Below, in pieces: positions 31,432 through 34,622 of a stretch of 34,622 bases of DNA. The position numbers and the translations under genes were made by a program. The notes beneath the pieces were generated by a model. That model searched no databases. It was not told the DNA's origin and worked only from the letters and a program-made list of their open reading frames with translations. Source of the stretch: Paludibacter sp. 221 (lineage in GTDB: Bacteria > Bacteroidota > Bacteroidia > Bacteroidales > Paludibacteraceae); NCBI RefSeq assembly GCF_010501035.1, contig NZ_QVMH01000021.1, forward strand, positions 1 through 34,622. Reading direction: 5' to 3'. How positions within the stretch are numbered: the first letter of the stretch is position 1; each line of letters starts with the position of its first letter.

Positions 31432-32586
31432 GTGAAAAAACAAATAACCATATTAGGTTCTACCGGTTCAATCGGTACACAGGCGTTGGAGGTTATAGCC
31501 GAGAACGATTCGCTGTTCGAGGTATTTGCCCTTACCGCTAACAACAGCGTGGATTTGCTGATAGAGCAAGCCCGCAAATTCAATCCCGAAATAGTTGTAA
31601 TTGCTAACGAGCAGCACTATGCCCGTTTGAAAGATGCCTTGTCCGACCTTCCTGTCAAGGTTTTTGCCGGCGAGGATGCTGTGGCGCAGGTTGCCGGAAT
31701 GGATGCTGCCGATATAGTGCTTACTGCAATGGTAGGCTATGCCGGATTGAAACCAACCATCAGTGCCGTTAAGGCGGGAAAAAGAATAGCTTTGGCTAAC
31801 AAAGAGACGTTGGTCGTTGCGGGCGATTTGATTTGCGAATTAATAGGCGAGTACAATGCTTCTATCATACCTGTAGATTCCGAACATTCCGCTATATTTC
31901 AATGCCTTGCGGGAGAAGGCAATAATCCTGTCGAAAAGTTGATTCTGACGGCATCAGGTGGCCCTTTCCGTTCCAAATCGCTGGACGAACTGAAATATGT
32001 AACAAAAGCACAGGCTTTGAAGCATCCCAACTGGGAAATGGGAGCAAAAATCACGATTGATTCTGCTACCATGATGAACAAGGGTTTTGAAGTTATTGAG
32101 GCGAAATGGCTTTTTGGCGTGTTGCCCGAACAGATTGAAGCAGTTGTTCATCCGCAGTCCATTATTCACTCGATGGTACAGTTTGCCGATGGCTCGATAA
32201 AAGCACAAATGGGATTGCCCGATATGAAACTGCCTATACAGTATGCCTTTACCTATCCTGACCGGCTGAAAACGAATTTTCCCCGTTTTGATTTTGCCGC
32301 TTATCCTCTGCTGACTTTTGAGAAACCTGATTTGACGCGTTTCCGCAATCTTGGCTTTGCTTTTTATGCTATGGAGCGTGGAGGCAATATGCCATGTATC
32401 CTTAATGCGGTGAATGAAGTGGTAGTTGAAGCATTTTTGCGAGAAAAAATCGGCTTCCTGAGAATGTCGGATGTTATTGAGGGTATTATGTTGACTGCCG
32501 ACTTTGTGGAAAAGCCGACCTATGAAGATTACATTGAAACGGATAGAAATGTAAGAAGACTGGCGCGGGAGAAAATCGGCTTTTAA
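31432..32586 (+). CDS. dxr: 1-deoxy-D-xylulose 5-phosphate reductoisomerase
   Basis: Dxr is the first committed enzyme of the MEP isoprenoid pathway, converting DXP to MEP with NADPH and a divalent metal. The 384-residue protein has the NADPH loop GSTGSIGTQ (8-16), ANKETLV, the metal- and substrate-binding DSEHSAIFQCL, ASGGPFR, HPNWEMGAKITIDSATMMNKG and EVIEAKWLF, all standard. The start is GTG at 31432; no ATG lies before the conserved GSTGSIG. It is co-transcribed with the LytM-like gene. In many Bacteroidales dxr is followed by rseP as I recall, but here a DNA methyltransferase follows after 18 bp. Confidence 0.96.
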   Translation: MKKQITILGSTGSIGTQALEVIAENDSLFEVFALTANNSVDLLIEQARKFNPEIVVIANEQHYARLKDALSDLPVKVFAGEDAVAQVAGMDAADIVLTAMVGYAGLKPTISAVKAGKRIALANKETLVVAGDLICELIGEYNASIIPVDSEHSAIFQCLAGEGNNPVEKLILTASGGPFRSKSLDELKYVTKAQALKHPNWEMGAKITIDSATMMNKGFEVIEAKWLFGVLPEQIEAVVHPQSIIHSMVQFADGSIKAQMGLPDMKLPIQYAFTYPDRLKTNFPRFDFAAYPLLTFEKPDLTRFRNLGFAFYAMERGGNMPCILNAVNEVVVEAFLREKIGFLRMSDVIEGIMLTADFVEKPTYEDYIETDRNVRRLAREKIGF

Positions 32587-32604
32587 GCTCTTGAAGTGAG
32601 GTGT

Positions 32605-33669
32605 ATGCTGACAGAGGGAATAAAATATGCGGGCTCGAAACTAAAAATCCTTCCTTACATATTTCAGATAATAAGCGAAATTGAGGGCATTGATAAGGTG
32701 CTCGACGGCTTTAGCGGTTCTACCCGCGTGTCTCAGGCTTTTGCGCAATCGGGCTATTCTGTTACTTCCAATGATATTTCGGCGTGGTCGGAAGTTTTGG
32801 CAACTTGCTATCTGCTACCTTCGCAGCCGGACAATTATTTTCAGGAAATAATAAACTATTTAAATAACCTTCCCGGATATGATGGCTGGTTTACCGAGCA
32901 TTACGGAGGCAATCAGTCTGAAACGAAGAAGCCTTTTCAGATTAAAAATACAAGAAAACTGGATGCCGTCAGGGATGAAATAGAGCGGCTCAATCTCCCT
33001 TGGAATGAGAAATGTGTATTGCTAACCAGCCTTATTCTGGCACTCGACAAGGTTGATAATACACTTGGGCATTATGTGGCTTACCTCTCCAAGTGGTCGA
33101 AACGCTCATACAACGACTTGTATTTGACCCTGCCTAAGCGTTTCCCTCTGATGCGCGAAAATTATGTGCTTAGTGGAGATGTTTTTGACGCTGTGAAAGG
33201 GCGGGCGTTCGATTTGGCTTATTTCGACCCTCCGTATGGCTCTAATAATGACAAGATGCCGCCCAGCCGTGTACGGTATGCCTCATATTATCATTTTTGG
33301 ACTACTGTAATACGAAACGACCAACCTGAGCTTTTTGGTAAGGCCAACCGCCGCGAGGATACGCGCGATGATGTGTCGGCCTCGGTTTTCGAGGATTATA
33401 AGAAAACCGAAAGCGGACGTTTTTTTGCGTTAGAAGCACTACGGCAACTTATAAAAGAAACAAATACACATTATTTGCTATTATCCTACAGTTCGGGTGG
33501 CAGAGCTACCAAAGAGCAACTGACGGATGTTATTTCCGAGTTTGGCAGGCTGAAAGAAATAAAAAAAATAGATTACCGCAAAAATGTAATGAGCAGCATG
33601 CGCTCTACTAATAAGTGGACGTGTGAGGACGATTCGCATTGTGAATACTTATTTTTGATGGAAAAATAA
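32605..33669 (+). CDS. D12-class adenine-N6 DNA methyltransferase (orphan)
   Basis: The 354-residue protein from ATG 32605 (a GTG at 32596 is an alternative) carries motif X near the N-terminus (KYAGSKLKI), SAM-binding motif I in LDGFSGSTRVSQAFAQSGY followed by SNDIS, and catalytic motif IV DPPY at 208-211. This order fits D12/alpha-class adenine methyltransferases. After DPPY comes MPPSRVRYASYYHFW, a likely target-recognition part. No restriction endonuclease is adjacent, so it is an orphan or a methylase left from a mobile element. The recognition sequence cannot be read from the protein. It starts 18 bp after the dxr stop and probably shares its transcript. Confidence 0.88.
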   Translation: MLTEGIKYAGSKLKILPYIFQIISEIEGIDKVLDGFSGSTRVSQAFAQSGYSVTSNDISAWSEVLATCYLLPSQPDNYFQEIINYLNNLPGYDGWFTEHYGGNQSETKKPFQIKNTRKLDAVRDEIERLNLPWNEKCVLLTSLILALDKVDNTLGHYVAYLSKWSKRSYNDLYLTLPKRFPLMRENYVLSGDVFDAVKGRAFDLAYFDPPYGSNNDKMPPSRVRYASYYHFWTTVIRNDQPELFGKANRREDTRDDVSASVFEDYKKTESGRFFALEALRQLIKETNTHYLLLSYSSGGRATKEQLTDVISEFGRLKEIKKIDYRKNVMSSMRSTNKWTCEDDSHCEYLFLMEK

Positions 33670-33740
33670 GCGTTGTTTGGTAATTATTTATAGATTTATA
33701 TCCTTTCAGAGTGAGTATATAGCACACAGAGTACTCCCAC

Positions 33741-33772
33741 TGGCGCAAGTTGCGCTGCGCTAAACTAGCACC
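33741..33772 (+). repeat. Dispersed hairpin repeat, family A, copy 2
   Basis: Aligned to 1461-1492 the two 32-mers share the whole core CAAGTTGCGCTnCGCTAAAC and both flanking TGGC and CC ends; only five or so positions differ. In this copy the outer stem is partly decayed. Confidence 0.65.
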
Positions 33773-34000
33773 CCAAATAAGCTTTTGCTCCATTGCTACC
33801 GCGCGAATCTTTCGCGTGGTAAGAATTAAAGAGCCACACGATACAATCGTGCGGCAGCGAGGGGCTGACTTGAAAAGTCGGACTTTCATAACCGCAGGTC
33901 AACGACCTGCGGAAAAGAACAACCTATAAATACAGCCTGAAAGGCAGGACTGAATACCCTTGTCTTCCCTTTCAGGCAAAGTATAGTTGGGTAGCTGTTG

Positions 34001-34028
34001 CCGCAAGCTGCGCTTCGCTTGCATGCGG
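34001..34028 (+). repeat. Dispersed hairpin repeat, family A-related copy 3
   Basis: CCGCAAGCTGCGCTTCGCTTG shares the GCAAG-TGCGCT-CGCT layout of family A and closes with TGCGG opposite CCGCA. Confidence 0.45.
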
Positions 34029-34207
34029 TATCCGATACATCGGATTGTTCCATATGCAAATACTGCCTTTCAGGCAGAAGCATACTTTGTAAAACACATC
34101 CCTTTTTTTACTATGTATCCCTATGTGAGCCTATGTGGCGGAAATACGTAGTATCATACTTGTTTTGTTAATAAACTATATTTTTTAGGGCTACCTACTT
34201 GGTTTGC

Positions 34208-34238
34208 TTGGTAAGTAAATATAGATTACCTACTTTTG
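34208..34238 (+). promoter_or_regulatory. Promoter of the InsA-like gene
   Basis: TTG (34208-34210), a 20-nt spacer and TACTTTTG (34231-34238) match the Bacteroidota promoter. The -7 box ends 14 nt before ATG 34253, which supports that start over the upstream ATG at 34199. Confidence 0.6.
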
Positions 34239-34252
34239 GGAAAAATTTTTTT

Positions 34253-34561
34253 ATGAGTTGCCCAAAGTGTAAATCGAACGACAAGGTAAAGAACGGTCTT
34301 ATAAAAGGCGTTCAACGGTATCTTTGCAAGCAGTGTGGATGCAATTATACCGTGAGCAGTAAGTTTTTGTCGGAAAAGGAAGCAAAGCATCAGTTGGCGT
34401 TTTCGTTGTATTCGGAGGGACATAGTTTTCATGCCATCTCCCGTATTTTGGGTGTAAGCCACGTTTCGGTAATGAACTGGGTGCGTAAGCGTGAAAGTGA
34501 TGTTATGATTTTCCTGTTTATTTTCTCCCACTATTATCTTAGCCTGAAACTGTTTTTTTAA
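34253..34561 (+). pseudogene. IS1/InsA-like zinc-ribbon HTH protein without catalytic half
   Basis: The product is 102 residues from ATG 34253. A zinc ribbon with CPKC and CKQC pairs (MSCPKCKSNDKVKNG, RYLCKQCGCNYTV) is followed by an HTH (LYSEGHSFHAISRILGVSHVSVMNWVRK). This is the DNA-binding N-terminus of IS1-type transposases. Homology ends after VRKRES, and the tail is a short hydrophobic stretch to a TAA. The DDE catalytic part is absent, and neither other frame continues it in the remaining 61 bp. A longer reading from 34199 would overlap the promoter. It is either a decayed transposase or a stand-alone DNA-binding protein. Confidence 0.7.
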
Positions 34562-34576
34562 AACGATCTAAATTAC

Positions 34577-34621
34577 CACACGCCTAAAGAGGCGGTGGGT
34601 TATATAACGGACTAAAAGTCC
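34577..34621 (+). repeat. Two short hairpins at the right edge of the window
   Basis: CGCCT (34581-34585) and AGGCG (34590-34594) close over AAAG. GGACT (34609-34613) and AGTCC (34617-34621) close over AAA. They continue the palindrome style seen upstream of the InsA-like gene. The first also recalls the subterminal hairpins of IS200-type elements, but the window ends here. Confidence 0.5.
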
Positions 34622-34622
34622 T

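Larger units (their letters stand above)
33670..34200. repeat. Array of diverse short palindromes upstream of the InsA-like gene
   Basis: At least eight hairpins lie in 400 bp of non-coding DNA. ACCGCGCGAA/TTCGCGTGGT is at 33798-33820. GCCACACGAT/ATCGTGCGGC (one mismatch) is at 33833-33855. TGAAAAGTC/GACTTTCA is at about 33871-33888. CCGCAGGTC/GACCTGCGG is at 33892-33912. GCCTGAAAGG and its inverse CCTTTCAGGC lie at about 33935-33975. A family A relative is at 34001-34028. CCGAT/ATCGG is near 34032-34043. CTGCCT/AGGCAG is at about 34062-34076. The units are not direct repeats. They resemble REP-type hairpins. Confidence 0.7.

Noticed and set aside
33670-34200. CRISPR array
   Set aside because: The units are different palindromes, not a constant direct repeat with spacers of even length, and no cas gene is near.

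Overview
The window comes from a member of the Bacteroidota, most likely order Bacteroidales. The evidence is as follows: promoter -7 boxes match TAnnTTTG, several genes have no Shine-Dalgarno sequence, one secreted protein ends in a type IX secretion (T9SS)-like sorting domain, there is a FISUMP/C-type-lectin-like surface protein, and the gene neighbourhoods (coaD beside an S41 protease, XRE-cupin beside an acyl-CoA ligase, a LytM-like protein beside dxr, a V-type ATPase operon with a DUF2764 gene) are of Bacteroidales type. A Dysgonomonas-like or Paludibacter-like origin is plausible, but the genus cannot be fixed from the sequence alone. No tRNA, rRNA, CRISPR array or reverse transcriptase gene was seen.

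Layout. 1-1500: a secreted FISUMP-type protein whose last ~40 residues look like the variable region of a diversity-generating retroelement (DGR) target, followed by two hairpins. 1536-2951: a MATE efflux pump with a clear promoter. 3278-5546: transketolase on the minus strand with terminator and promoter. 5425-5880: a cluster of short perfect palindromes. 5959-8911: minus-strand genes, namely a three-gene set (a membrane-anchored protein, a DUF6452-like lipoprotein and a DUF6048-like beta-barrel protein) and manC. 9098-11239: RNase R. 11276-11980: a Bro-N/Fic protein cut off before its catalytic motif. 12311-12449: a long structured RNA-like hairpin followed by a terminator, in a 500-bp gap. 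12481-13146: an outer-membrane barrel. 13451-15687: coaD and an S41 processing protease. 15960-18269: an XRE-cupin regulator and an acyl-CoA ligase. 18397-21000: a papain-like protease with two discoidin domains and a T9SS-type tail.

21289-30415 is a V-type ATPase operon in the order E, DUF2764, small membrane protein, A, B, lipoprotein, D, I, K. No F or G subunit is present. The small membrane protein and the AT-rich lipoprotein are not ATPase subunits and look inserted. Subunit K keeps the full set of Na+ ligands known from Enterococcus hirae NtpK, so the enzyme is predicted to move sodium. A strong terminator closes the operon, and the next promoter follows directly. 30541-33669: a LytM-domain protein that has lost its zinc ligands, dxr, and an orphan D12-class adenine DNA methyltransferase. 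33670-34622: a dense run of unrelated short palindromes leading to an IS1/InsA-like zinc-ribbon-HTH gene with its own promoter but no catalytic half.

The points most worth following are the DGR-like surface protein, the wobble-paired RNA hairpin at 12311-12398, the sodium-type V-ATPase with its two extra genes, the degenerate LytM protein, and the stuttered or palindromic elements that fill most gene spacers.
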